A stretch of DNA of 49,262 bases, taken from positions 286-49,547 of the forward strand of contig JAAMXY010002149.1 of assembly GCA_019677205.1 (NCBI GenBank), given 5' to 3'. The DNA is from Pinguiococcus pyrenoidosus (lineage: Eukaryota > Sar > Pinguiophyceae > Pinguiochrysidales > Pinguiochrysidaceae). Under the pieces are notes generated by a model. The model ran no database searches. It was not told where the DNA came from and saw nothing but the letters and a program-made list of their open reading frames with translations. A program made the position numbers and the translations under genes. Positions 12,301-19,905 of this stretch are shown piece after piece (position 1 is the first letter of the stretch; every line of letters begins with the position of its first letter).

Positions 12301-12548
12301 CGAGCGCTTCACCGGCGAGGACGCCGCCTAGCAGAGGTGGCTTGTCACCGCAGGCGGGCTGGGATCCCTTTGTCTCGGAGACGGCGCAGGCGCCAGCTGT
12401 GGCGCCACGCGCGGGAATGATTCGAGGCATGCCCAATGCTGCCGTCCGCAGCCCGAATGCGGGCAATCCTGCTATGATCCCGAACAACGCGGCGAGCCGA
12501 CGGCACTTCAATGCGAATGCGTTCTCCAACATTGATCCCTTCGCGTAG
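9324..12548 (+). CDS. Ankyrin-DH-PH RhoGEF with WxxF/DPW/DPF motifs, intronless
   Basis: Single exon, 1074 aa. Residues about 5-95 form ankyrin-type repeats (FPLHAAAKRG, PALHVAAAFG). A linker (about 130-270) holds five SW[ED] repeats, three of them WxxF (WESF twice, WDNF), plus DPW twice. The DH (RhoGEF) domain spans about 288-490 and includes the helix with LRDFLIVPVQRIPRYRLLL. A PH domain follows (about 505-610). The rest is Ser/Pro/Gln/Ala-rich, with a run of AAQ repeats and three DPF motifs, the last at the extreme C-terminus. DH-PH modules load GTP on Rho/Rac/Cdc42 GTPases at membranes. WxxF and DPF/DPW are AP-2 alpha-appendage ligands in animals, suggesting an endocytic site of action. 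No intron is needed. Confidence 0.9.
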   Translation: MDPDRVNFPLHAAAKRGAPKAELRHLVDAGCQLNGFDNNGNPALHVAAAFGKTACAVALVGLGAQLASTNAKGHTAKEVARAHGHMDVAQFLEDLEPTPAPMPAAAFCAPQARPTVGHMIPPAGTGSGSSSGSGSNVPSTTSWESFGRPMQPMAPVAQGMPSRSWDDMRMAAQMPLSTTAQASASRSWEKAAPGGQRSTAPVSQTAAQSWESFAAVKQPAAPTVAQAPATSWDNFGGTGMDPWAQTATSGGRDPWDVAWTFGLEDDGPGHRKNTSSTSTAASLEGSMNEKQRRRAWREAALNEVISSETTYVKELEVIVDVYMEKFEEAGSPVPPQSRKVLFSNVRNILVLNRRLLTELEHKKSRGESFIESLHNFVPYLRMYQEYINNYEYASRELGNLTSNNREFAIFLEECDEQNGTSLTLRDFLIVPVQRIPRYRLLLSEVLKHTPADAYPAEHALLDDALRSVAQLASTIDDELRKHQSRSKVVSIANEVGSKELITPTRLFVHEGFLDKISRHGPQRRKFVLFNDLLCYMEPPGVLSTGYKLNRSMPLDEVYVVDRVDAQEEFIILSREKSFSCRADTPADKIAWVEKIRDAQGKLSARRNQNAKGVQVSKKVSVIRNGHVRQLDIGSLEERLLHLASKGQKKLQIGDFHSVQGGVTSTKRGLVGSIMADGEAAVGRPSGAALPSMSEHSSALLDLEGLSFEAPPPQAAGVSAMPAERQASMPASAAQAMPHPQGMGVSGAQRSMSMNAAADRPVSTMQQMRPMSHAAASAISQHMQAPSPLQTPSPQQSAQAAQAAQAAQAAQAPAVSPTPSESRAQTSRPPLRRLPPKKLSEAFSKSEERSSDSALPSPVPAGKFGSNPTTPLPGSQSKSGSFSPTPGLSPAAEPTLPSSAKAAQGSQVHRPPPRSPPPAAAGAPASGRVRNTASALQHKIPMGMPLGGINVAGTKAAASAPRGSHGPGQPGSQMNAPRNGATDPFGQHTPQLTPSASPARTPPSRGGLSPQAGWDPFVSETAQAPAVAPRAGMIRGMPNAAVRSPNAGNPAMIPNNAASRRHFNANAFSNIDPFA
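11711..11755 (+). repeat. 9-bp coding tandem repeat (Ala-Ala-Gln)
   Basis: A GCGCAGGCA-type unit is repeated about five times within the RhoGEF gene and encodes consecutive AAQ triplets in a disordered region. It is probably a slippage product with no catalytic role. Confidence 0.75.
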
Positions 12549-13378
12549 ACGACGATGGTCAAGGGGTGCCAGAGAATTGGCCTCCTTATACACTGTGCGC
12601 GATAGGTCTGCACAACTAGAGGACTACAAAGAGAAGATGAAGCAGCATGCTACTTGCTTTCGAGGAGTAGTGTTCGGGAGCTCCTTCTCCATGGTCATGC
12701 TGCCATAGAAATACTTTCATTGCCACACCTCGCTGCCAACACTGTTCAAGGCGCGCCTCCATTTCCCTTCCTCCATCCCGACAGCTCCGTTTCCGCCTCA
12801 AGTTCTGTTCGCAGGAATCAAGCGCATTGCCGCCAACGTGACAATGGCGAGGCAAGGTACCGATAGACCGAAACCTGAAGCGCGGAAAAATATTCCTTTG
12901 CGAAACCTCGAATCTCCGATGAATCTCCGAACATGACACAACACTGCGGCCGATATTATGCTACTGGTCGACCGGAGGTTCATCCTGCCTGGCGCGCTCG
13001 GCATTCAGCAGCTTACTTCCTTTCTACCTTGCCCTAGTTCCCTCCCATAGCCGTCACCGGCACCGGTCGTGGTTCTTACAGGGCGCGTACAATGTGCGAG
13101 TCGCAGGCAGGGCCACCCGGACCTATGTGATTTGCCAATGAAGTCGACCGACATTGACGCCGAAGTTACCCCGACCAATCATCATACCTACCCGACCATC
13201 CGGCAGAAGTGCAAGCGGCTGCCGTAATATAGCCCGTCTCGCGGCCTCAAGTCTCCTGAGACACGGAGACGCGTCTGGCCAGCGTGCGACTCGGGATCTC
13301 TCACGACGCTCTCCCTCCGTATCTTCTTGCGATCCCATACAAGGAGCTGTCCGAAGAGACGGAAAGCTGACGTCCAAG
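12549..13378. other. Intergenic region between RhoGEF and PH-LRR genes
   Basis: This is 830 bp between tandem plus-strand genes. I see no ORF with plausible protein composition on either strand, no tRNA-like fold and no repeat of note. The PH-LRR reading frame stays open upstream to about 13154 but contains no ATG before 13379. The region should hold the RhoGEF 3' end and the PH-LRR promoter. Confidence 0.5.
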
Positions 13379-15646
13379 ATGGCTTTCAAGCGAAGCGCCA
13401 GACTACGGATCTCTTTGGAGGACGACAGCCGAGAGAGACGGAATCAAAACTGGCTACGCACGAAGAATCGCGTGAGCCGCAGTCCGGCGCACTACCCGAA
13501 GAGCTACCTGCGCTCGCCCATCGCCACGCCCACGTCGCTGGACAAGCGCTCGCAGCCGCCCACGCCCATCAACAAGACGGCGCAGCTGCGTTTCAGCGTG
13601 AAGATGGAAGACCAGAGCACTCGTCCCGGACGCCGCGGATATCTTCGCAAGCGCAGCTCTCGTGGCTTGTGGCAAAAGCGCTGGTTCCGCCTGAAGAACT
13701 CCTACCTGTGCTACTTCAAGGATGACGACGAGGCGGAGATCCTGGCCGCCATCGACCTGCGTCGCGTGAGAGAGTGCAGGCAAGTGGACCGCTCCGGTAC
13801 CTTCATGCTCATCCTGGACAACGACGCCATCTACCAGCTTCGCGCCGGCAACGCCTTCGAGGCCGCCGACTGGATCGACAAGATCAACGACCGCAAGGAC
13901 CACTCCACCGTCCCTGCCGTTCTCGGGATCCCACCAAACACCGTCCGCAGTGGCAAGGTGCCCAGGAGCCCCGCGGCGCCTGAGACGCCCTCCACAGCGC
14001 CGGTGGAGTTCCGCGTCGACGCCACGGGGTCTGCGCCGCTTGTGCCGGAGCTGAGTCCCCTCCACTGCGACACCATCCGCGAGGAGCTGCGGAGCAGCCA
14101 GGCGCGGCCCACGGACTCGGCCGCGAAGATCCTGGCGGCCTTCGACATGAGCAGCACCGAGGTGCGGCTGGAAGGCGTGGCCTTCAGCGAGAGAGACCTA
14201 CAGGTCTTATGTCTTTGCCTGCACGACCGAGCCGCCAACCTGCGAATGTTGGGCCTTCACGCCAATGGCATCGGACGGGTTCTGCGACCTCCTCCGCCGT
14301 CTCTCGATACCAAGCCTGGTGATCAAAACGATGGTGACGGTAGTACTCAGAACGATGGTGAGAAAGGAGAAGATACCATCTCGGACGATGCGTCGGCGGA
14401 GCAGAAGGGCGACGGCGAGCTACGACGTCGAAAGTTCTGCCAGAGCCATGTCTTCTTCGGCGGCGACGACGTGCTATCCATGCGCAACGTGAGCAAAGTG
14501 CTGCAGGAGTGCGAGGGTCTGCTGGCGCTGTCCATCGGCAAGAACGAGCTGGGCGTCGATGGCGGCACCGAAGTGGCGGCCGCCCTCCGCAGCCTGGGCA
14601 ATCTCGAAGCCTTGTACCTGGACGCCAACTCGCTCCAAGCCGAGGGCGCCAAAGCGGTGGCGGAGTCGCTGGAGTTTTGCCTCAAGCTGAAGGACCTGGA
14701 GCTCACGGAGAATAACATAGGCTCCGACGGCGCCGCCGCCATCGCGGACACCATCGAGTCGCTGACGCAGCTGCGAAGCTTGCGACTCGGCTCCAACAAC
14801 ATCGGTGACGAAGGCGCCGCCGCCGTCGCGCAGTCGCTGCGCTTCTCGTCGCATCTCGAGCACCTAGCGCTTCAGGATAACGACTTGACGCCGCGGACCA
14901 TCAAAGTCCTCGCGCCGGTGCTGGCGACGCTGCGAAACTTGCGGAGCCTCAGTCTGGGCCACAATGCCATTCTCGCCGACGGCGCCGTCGAGCTGCTGCG
15001 CCATCTGCCGGCGTGCCGGCAGTTGAAGGAGCTGGACTTGGAAGACAATCAGCTGGGCCCGAAAGGGGGCAAGGCCGTGGCGGAGTGCCTAGAGTGCCTT
15101 GGGAACCTGCGCATTCTCAACCTGTCGCAGAACCGAATCGGCGCCCAGACCACCACGAGCATCATGCATGCCATCCATCGCCGCTGTCCCGAGATGCACA
15201 CCCTGCGCTACCGGCGCAACTTCATGGGGGAGGCGGGCGGTCGCGCGCTGCTCGCGTACCTCAGCGAACATACCGCCCGCGTCCAGAGGATCGACATCAG
15301 CGGCAACCAGCTGGGCGAGATGATGACGGGCCTCGTGCTGGATCAGTTGATCAAGTTGGACGACATCAGCGAGATCTGCATCGGGAACAACGGGCTCTCG
15401 ATGGCCGTGGAGATGGACACGGCGCATCGACTTCTCCGCAGCATGCCCAAGTCCGTGCACGTCATCGAAGGCATCCGTCTGAATCTCCTCGCCGGCAAGA
15501 TTCCCGAAGTGCCCGCGACGGCCAGCACGCTCTCCAACGCGGCCATCATCGCGCTCTACGAAGAGAACAGCGCGAAGCTCGACGCCACCGACGACGGCAG
15601 GAGCGGGTGTCAGATGCTCACCGGCAGTGAATGCGTGATTCTATGA
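13379..15646 (+). CDS. PH-domain, leucine-rich-repeat (RNI type) protein with C-terminal CaaX box, intronless
   Basis: Single exon, 755 aa. The start is the first in-frame ATG (MAFKRSARLRISL). A basic N-terminus precedes a PH domain at about residues 85-170 (GYLRKRSSRGLWQKRWF ... WIDKIND). From about 255 on there is a curved array of ribonuclease-inhibitor/NLRC3-like LRRs (LxxLxLxxNxIGxxGAxAIA pattern), at least eight repeats. An acidic insert interrupts the first repeats at about 305-345. The last four residues are CVIL, a CaaX box whose final Leu predicts geranylgeranylation. PH plus lipid anchor implies a membrane-bound scaffold. The PH+LRR combination recalls CARMIL-like actin regulators, but the other CARMIL domains are not seen, so I give no symbol. 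Confidence 0.88.
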   Translation: MAFKRSARLRISLEDDSRERRNQNWLRTKNRVSRSPAHYPKSYLRSPIATPTSLDKRSQPPTPINKTAQLRFSVKMEDQSTRPGRRGYLRKRSSRGLWQKRWFRLKNSYLCYFKDDDEAEILAAIDLRRVRECRQVDRSGTFMLILDNDAIYQLRAGNAFEAADWIDKINDRKDHSTVPAVLGIPPNTVRSGKVPRSPAAPETPSTAPVEFRVDATGSAPLVPELSPLHCDTIREELRSSQARPTDSAAKILAAFDMSSTEVRLEGVAFSERDLQVLCLCLHDRAANLRMLGLHANGIGRVLRPPPPSLDTKPGDQNDGDGSTQNDGEKGEDTISDDASAEQKGDGELRRRKFCQSHVFFGGDDVLSMRNVSKVLQECEGLLALSIGKNELGVDGGTEVAAALRSLGNLEALYLDANSLQAEGAKAVAESLEFCLKLKDLELTENNIGSDGAAAIADTIESLTQLRSLRLGSNNIGDEGAAAVAQSLRFSSHLEHLALQDNDLTPRTIKVLAPVLATLRNLRSLSLGHNAILADGAVELLRHLPACRQLKELDLEDNQLGPKGGKAVAECLECLGNLRILNLSQNRIGAQTTTSIMHAIHRRCPEMHTLRYRRNFMGEAGGRALLAYLSEHTARVQRIDISGNQLGEMMTGLVLDQLIKLDDISEICIGNNGLSMAVEMDTAHRLLRSMPKSVHVIEGIRLNLLAGKIPEVPATASTLSNAAIIALYEENSAKLDATDDGRSGCQMLTGSECVIL

Positions 15647-16003
15647 GGGCGTCTGGACGCCCAGGGTCGAAGCGCAGTTCCGAGCTGAGGGGAAGTCGTC
15701 TGACAACTTGCTTAATTGCATGAAGCGGCGGCTCGTTGAAAATGCGCGACCTGCAACCTGCGACCTGCGACCTGTGTGGCTCTCACGAATCGTCGACTAG
15801 AACGCTCACGAATCGTCGACTAGAACGCTACTGAAGAGACTAAGACTCGATGTCGATTCAAACAGATGGGAGCCTGAACACCCGTACAAGCTATCGAAGC
15901 TGCCGACGTTTGTCTCCAAGGCAACTGCGAAGGGTTTTGTTTTTTTTTACATGCGGTGCCTTGTTCTCCTTGTCTTGTGTCCCATTCTCCGCCTCTTCAG
16001 GAC
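15647..16003. other. Convergent intergenic region with tandem repeats
   Basis: This region separates the PH-LRR stop from the heme oxygenase stop. It holds a CGACCTG-like heptamer array (about 15748-15776), a perfect 23-bp tandem duplication (15782-15827) and a T8 run near 15941. No gene is seen. Confidence 0.6.
15782..15827. repeat. 23-bp perfect tandem duplication
   Basis: Two adjacent identical 23-bp units begin CTCACGAATCG and each contains the palindrome GTCGAC. They lie in the convergent spacer between PH-LRR and heme oxygenase. No target-site structure suggests a mobile element. Confidence 0.85.
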
Positions 16004-17104
16004 CTACGCCTCAGGATTAAGATGCGCCAAAAGCTTGCCAGAAAGCTCAAAACTTTTGCCTGGAGGATTGCGCCGACAGCAAGCACGAAGGTGGGTTGCG
16101 AGTCAAATCTCCCTTCGCGTCGTTGTGCCGTCCATACCTGTCTCATCGAGACACGCCTGCCGCTGCTCTGGGGACCAGCCCAGCGCCATCTCGTCAATGT
16201 CCTCCCGGACCTTGGTCATGTACTCCTTGACGTCGCCTTCCCACTGGTAGAACTCCAGCTCCAGGCCTCCCAAGAGCATCTTGGACATCTTCTTCCCGAT
16301 CATTCGGCCCCCAGCCGTATGCCTGAGGTATCGATTCCATCCGGCTTAGCAAGACTTCCTCCCTCCTACATGAATCTTCCGATGCACTGCACTTACGCGA
16401 AGTAGTGGTTGTAGTAGTGGTTCATGAAGCGCGCGACCTCGTTGCTTGCTCCTGCCGCTTCGTCCGCGGTCAGCTTCTCGCCCAACTCCCGCAAGAACGC
16501 CGCGTATTCCGCTCCATATTTCGCGACCTTCCCAAGGCCCCAGTGTCAGATTGGAACGCCCCACAAGACGCCAATCGCCACCCTTCCAAGGCAAAGAGCT
16601 GCTGCGAATCAAGTACCTCCAAGTCCGCCACGCCGGCGTCGAAGTCCGCTGCGAGAGCCTTAAGGTCCTTCTCCAGGGGCTCTACCCTCTCCAGCCCCGT
16701 GCCGCGGAACTTCTCCAGCGCGCCCACGCTGCCGCACACCTCTTCGAACGCCTGGTACACCTCCTTGGAGTCCAGCAGAAACTGCGCGTAGTCCAGGACC
16801 GTGGGATCTCGGGTGTTCTCGCGGGGTTTGGCCTATGAAAAAGCGGGATTACGCCACCGATTCTGGCCGAAATTCGCTACTTCTTGGCCCACACCTCCGC
16901 AGCACCCTCCTTGGGAGCCTGCTCCCGCGTGTGAAGCTTCATGGCCGCTGCGCGCATCTCAGTCTGCACAAAGGACGCCTGAGACGGCATCGACACGGCG
17001 TCCTGCGTGGACGCCATCCGGGTGATCAGCCTGCCCGACCAGCCCTGCGCGCCCAGCAGCAGCGCCAGCAAGCAGGGGACCGTAAGAGCAGAAAAAGCGC
17101 GCAT
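16004..17104 (-). CDS. HO: Plastid heme oxygenase (plant/algal HY1-type)
   Basis: Exons (minus): 17104-16895, 16832-16617, 16527-16397, 16322-16138, 16059-16004; 265 aa. It cleaves heme to biliverdin using ferredoxin in the plastid, the first step of bilin (phytochrome and phycobilin) synthesis. The proximal heme-ligand His is H58 in MKLHTRE; the distal region is HTAGGRMIGKKM, and the C-terminal helix ends near LLAHLNPEA. Both regions match plastid-type enzymes better than animal HO-1. The leader has a hydrophobic core (residues 4-19, LTVPCLLALLLGA) followed by an Arg/Ser-rich stretch starting at Trp, which fits the bipartite targeting of complex plastids. The enzyme starts about residue 48. 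The start ATG abuts the palindrome-like ATTTTCGCCGCGAAAT (17103-17118). Confidence 0.92.
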
Positions 17105-17574
17105 TTTCGCCGCGAAATTGCCGTTTTACGCCGCGGCGAGCAGCAAATACGGCGATTCTCCGGCGATTTGCCACCGGTTGAAGTCCTTAACGCAGACCAG
17201 GCTTCAGCGCCAGCGCCACAGAGGAGCCTGAGAGCTTTGGAGAGCCTTGACGCACGGGAAGTACCAGTGGAGTGACGAGAGGAACGCCACGACGCCGGAA
17301 ATTTTGAGCGTTGAAGTTTACTGCGATAATCTTCTGCTGAGTAGGTTTTAAAATCACGCGTGAACTTTCCGGGCGCCTGTCCACTGCGGCTTCGAGGGAT
17401 CTGGGAGATAGAAACAATTGAATAGGAGTTAGGGATCAGTCATTGGATGGAGTCAAAGGCGTTACGGAGTGGGATTCGTGGAGAACAAAGGAAATAGCAA
17501 TTTGGCTGAGATACAGGTGGAGAAGCTGGCAGCCGCAGCAGATTTCCCGCCAAAATTCGTCGTATCTTGGGAGT
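17105..17574. other. Divergent promoter region (heme oxygenase / ALG12)
   Basis: This is 470 bp between head-to-head genes. The heme oxygenase end carries GC-rich CGCCGCGAAA and GGCGATT motifs. The ALG12 end carries TTTCCCGCC. No convincing ORF is present on either strand. Confidence 0.55.
17543..17551 (+). promoter_or_regulatory. Consensus E2F site upstream of ALG12
   Basis: TTTCCCGCC, followed by AAAA, lies 23 bp before the ALG12 ATG. It matches the consensus E2F/DP site exactly. Role inferred. Confidence 0.5.
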
Positions 17575-19830
17575 ATGGCCATCGCCGCACCAGCGGGATT
17601 TCTCTCCCCTGTCTTCCTCCTCTCCCTTCTGGCCTTCTCGGTGACGCTGGTGCACTTGGCCCTGTGTCCCTATACCAAAGTGGAAGAAAGCTTCAATCTG
17701 CAGGCAGTCCACGACGTTTTGGTGCGTTTTGCGCAGAATTCCCCCCTTTTTCACGCGTGATGGAGCGTTGCGCCCCCTCTAGGAATATGGTATAGGCGAT
17801 AGAACTTCGTGGGACCACCAAAAGTTTCCCGGAGTCGTGCCGAGGAGCTTCTTAGGCGCGGTCTTCTTCGGAGAGCTGCTGTATCCGGCGCATTCGGTAG
17901 GCTTTTAAGCCTTTCATGGCGTATTGTACCGCTTCAAACGTGGTTTTCTCGCAGCTTTCTGAGCGGTGTACTTGCCTTTCGGACTGCAGATACTTAGATA
18001 CGGCCTTGGGTGGCCTCTCCTAGCGTCGCAGTTGCTGTTTCGGAGTGCGCTGGGAGCGTTTGGTGGGTGATATGTCCGTGAAGCAGGGGGTTTCAGCCAT
18101 GCGAGTCCCCAACCTCTCACTCTGGAACATCAGGGATCTGGGCGTTGAGTCGGGTGGCGTCCGCGGCGGAGAAGCACATCGGATCTGGCGTCGGCGCCGG
18201 GTTCCTCTGCCTGTGCATCGCGCAGTTCCACCTGCTTTTCTACCTCTCTCGGCCCCTTCCGAACACCTTTGCGCTGATACTGGTGCTCCATGGGATCGCG
18301 GAGTGGATAGCAAGGCGCCATGGGTGGGATCTGGCTTTGGTGAAGGACTGCGCATGCGAAAGGATGGAAAGTGGGCTCATTGGATATCCTCATGCAGGAA
18401 TGCCACAGCTTGGATCTCTGCTGCATTGGTCGTTTTCCGATGCGACATTGCCGTCTTTGCAGCGCCTCTGGGAGTCTATTGGCTCTTCACAGGTGAAAAT
18501 GACTTCTGAGGAGATGTGGTCGTTATCAGCGGAGCACTCAACCGCAGTTGACACACCTGCAGGGCAGCTGTCGCTCGGCCGAGGTTTGACCATCGGGGTG
18601 GCCACCACAATCGCTGCCTTGGTGGTCAGCGTTCCGCTGGACAGCTTCCTCTGGGGCCGTCTGATCTGGCCGGAGCTCGAGGTCTTCAGCTTCAACTTCA
18701 TCGAAAACGAGGGCAGCAACTCCTCGGCGTGGGGAACATCTCCCGCGCTCTGGTACTTCCTGAACGCGCTGCCACGGTATCCATTGCGAAGACGTTGCAA
18801 AGCTTGCGTGCCTTGGCGCGGTCTCTGACAGTCCTGACTTCTTGGATGCCTTGGATGTTCCACATTATCGCAGGGCGCTGACGTTCAGCTACCCCATAAG
18901 CTTGCTTGGAGGACTAATTGCGCCGAAATCACGACCCTACGTTGGTGTCGCGCTGATCAGCGTGATGCTCTACAGTCTGCTACCGCACAAGGAGCTTCGG
19001 TACGTGAAGTGAAGTGGTGTGAACCAAATTGATTGAAGTGGACTGAGCTGAGTTGGTGCTCAGCATACTGAAGTATCTCCTTTGCGTCTCTGATCTCTGA
19101 CCTCTGACTGGCTTGCTGGCTTGCTGGCTTGCTGGATTTCCTTAGCTTCATTTTTCCAGCGATTCCGCTCCTGAACTTGGGCGCTGCAGCAACGTGCGTC
19201 AAAGTGCTGAACGCCTTGCAATCGAAGAGTGGCGGACAGATGCTCAAGATATCTGCGCATCTTTTCCTGTTGGGCGTACTTCTGGGAAGCGCGCTCCTTA
19301 CCGTGGTCTTTTCCTTGGCTTCCATTCACAACTACCCTGGTGGACGAGCCCTGGACTGCCTTCACAAGCTCAGCATCCCCAGTGAACAAGTGAAGCTCGG
19401 TGGAAGTGCAGGAGACTGCGACAACTTTGGGCCGGTCGCCGGCAAGCCCTTGTCGTTGGAAGAGGTGCCGCCGGAGAAGAAGGTGCACATCGGAGTCGCA
19501 GCTGCGCAACAGGGCGTGTCTCTCTTTGGAGAAGAGTTCCGGCAGCGCCAGTGGGTGTATTCGAAGGAGGAGAAGCTTCGCAATGAAGACTACGACCAGT
19601 TTGACTACTTGCTCATGAGCGAGACCGAGCAGGCGGAGTCCCTGGGAGAAGCGGGCTTTCGACTCAGACGGCGGATTCGATCCTTTGGTGGGCTGGACGC
19701 GACGGAAATCGCGAGCAGTCTTGGCACCTGCTTGATACGCAGCAAGCATGTGGGAGAGCCAAGCGACTGCGTCAAGCTAGGGATGGCAGGTGCAGACATT
19801 CTCCTTCTTGAGAGGGACCCTCGAAAGTAA
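17575..19830 (+). CDS. ALG12: ALG12-like dolichyl-P-mannose alpha-1,6-mannosyltransferase
   Basis: Exons: 17575-17721, 17783-17896, 17990-18062, 18134-18323, 18398-18492, 18563-18776, 18874-18999, 19146-19830; 547 aa. It is a multispanning ER enzyme (GT22) that adds the eighth mannose to the lipid-linked N-glycan precursor. Visible signatures are the N-terminal TM followed by the GT22 loop [14 protein letters not shown], then FPGVVPR, the [14 protein letters not shown] helix, [20 protein letters not shown] and the lumenal NYPGG block. These match human ALG12 in order and spacing. Length is near the human 488 aa, with a longer C-terminus. Intron 7 (19000-19145) contains an octamer repeat. The gene converges on eIF3b with 75 bp between stops. 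Confidence 0.93.
19108..19135 (+). repeat. Octamer tandem repeat in ALG12 intron 7
   Basis: Three and a half copies of CTGGCTTG lie just upstream of the 3' splice site (AG at 19144-19145). Like the ISWI intron, the unit is 8 bp. Confidence 0.85.
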
Positions 19831-19905
19831 TCGGCAATTGAATCCTACGTCAAGGCTCTCCCCGGTAAGAGCTGATGGGAGAGCGCGGCGAGCGCGGCCG
19901 GGACC

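Noticed and set aside
15782-15827. 23-bp duplication as a CRISPR-like or transposon terminal repeat
   Set aside because: There are only two adjacent copies with no spacer, no inverted ends and no ORF. It is a simple tandem duplication in a eukaryotic spacer.
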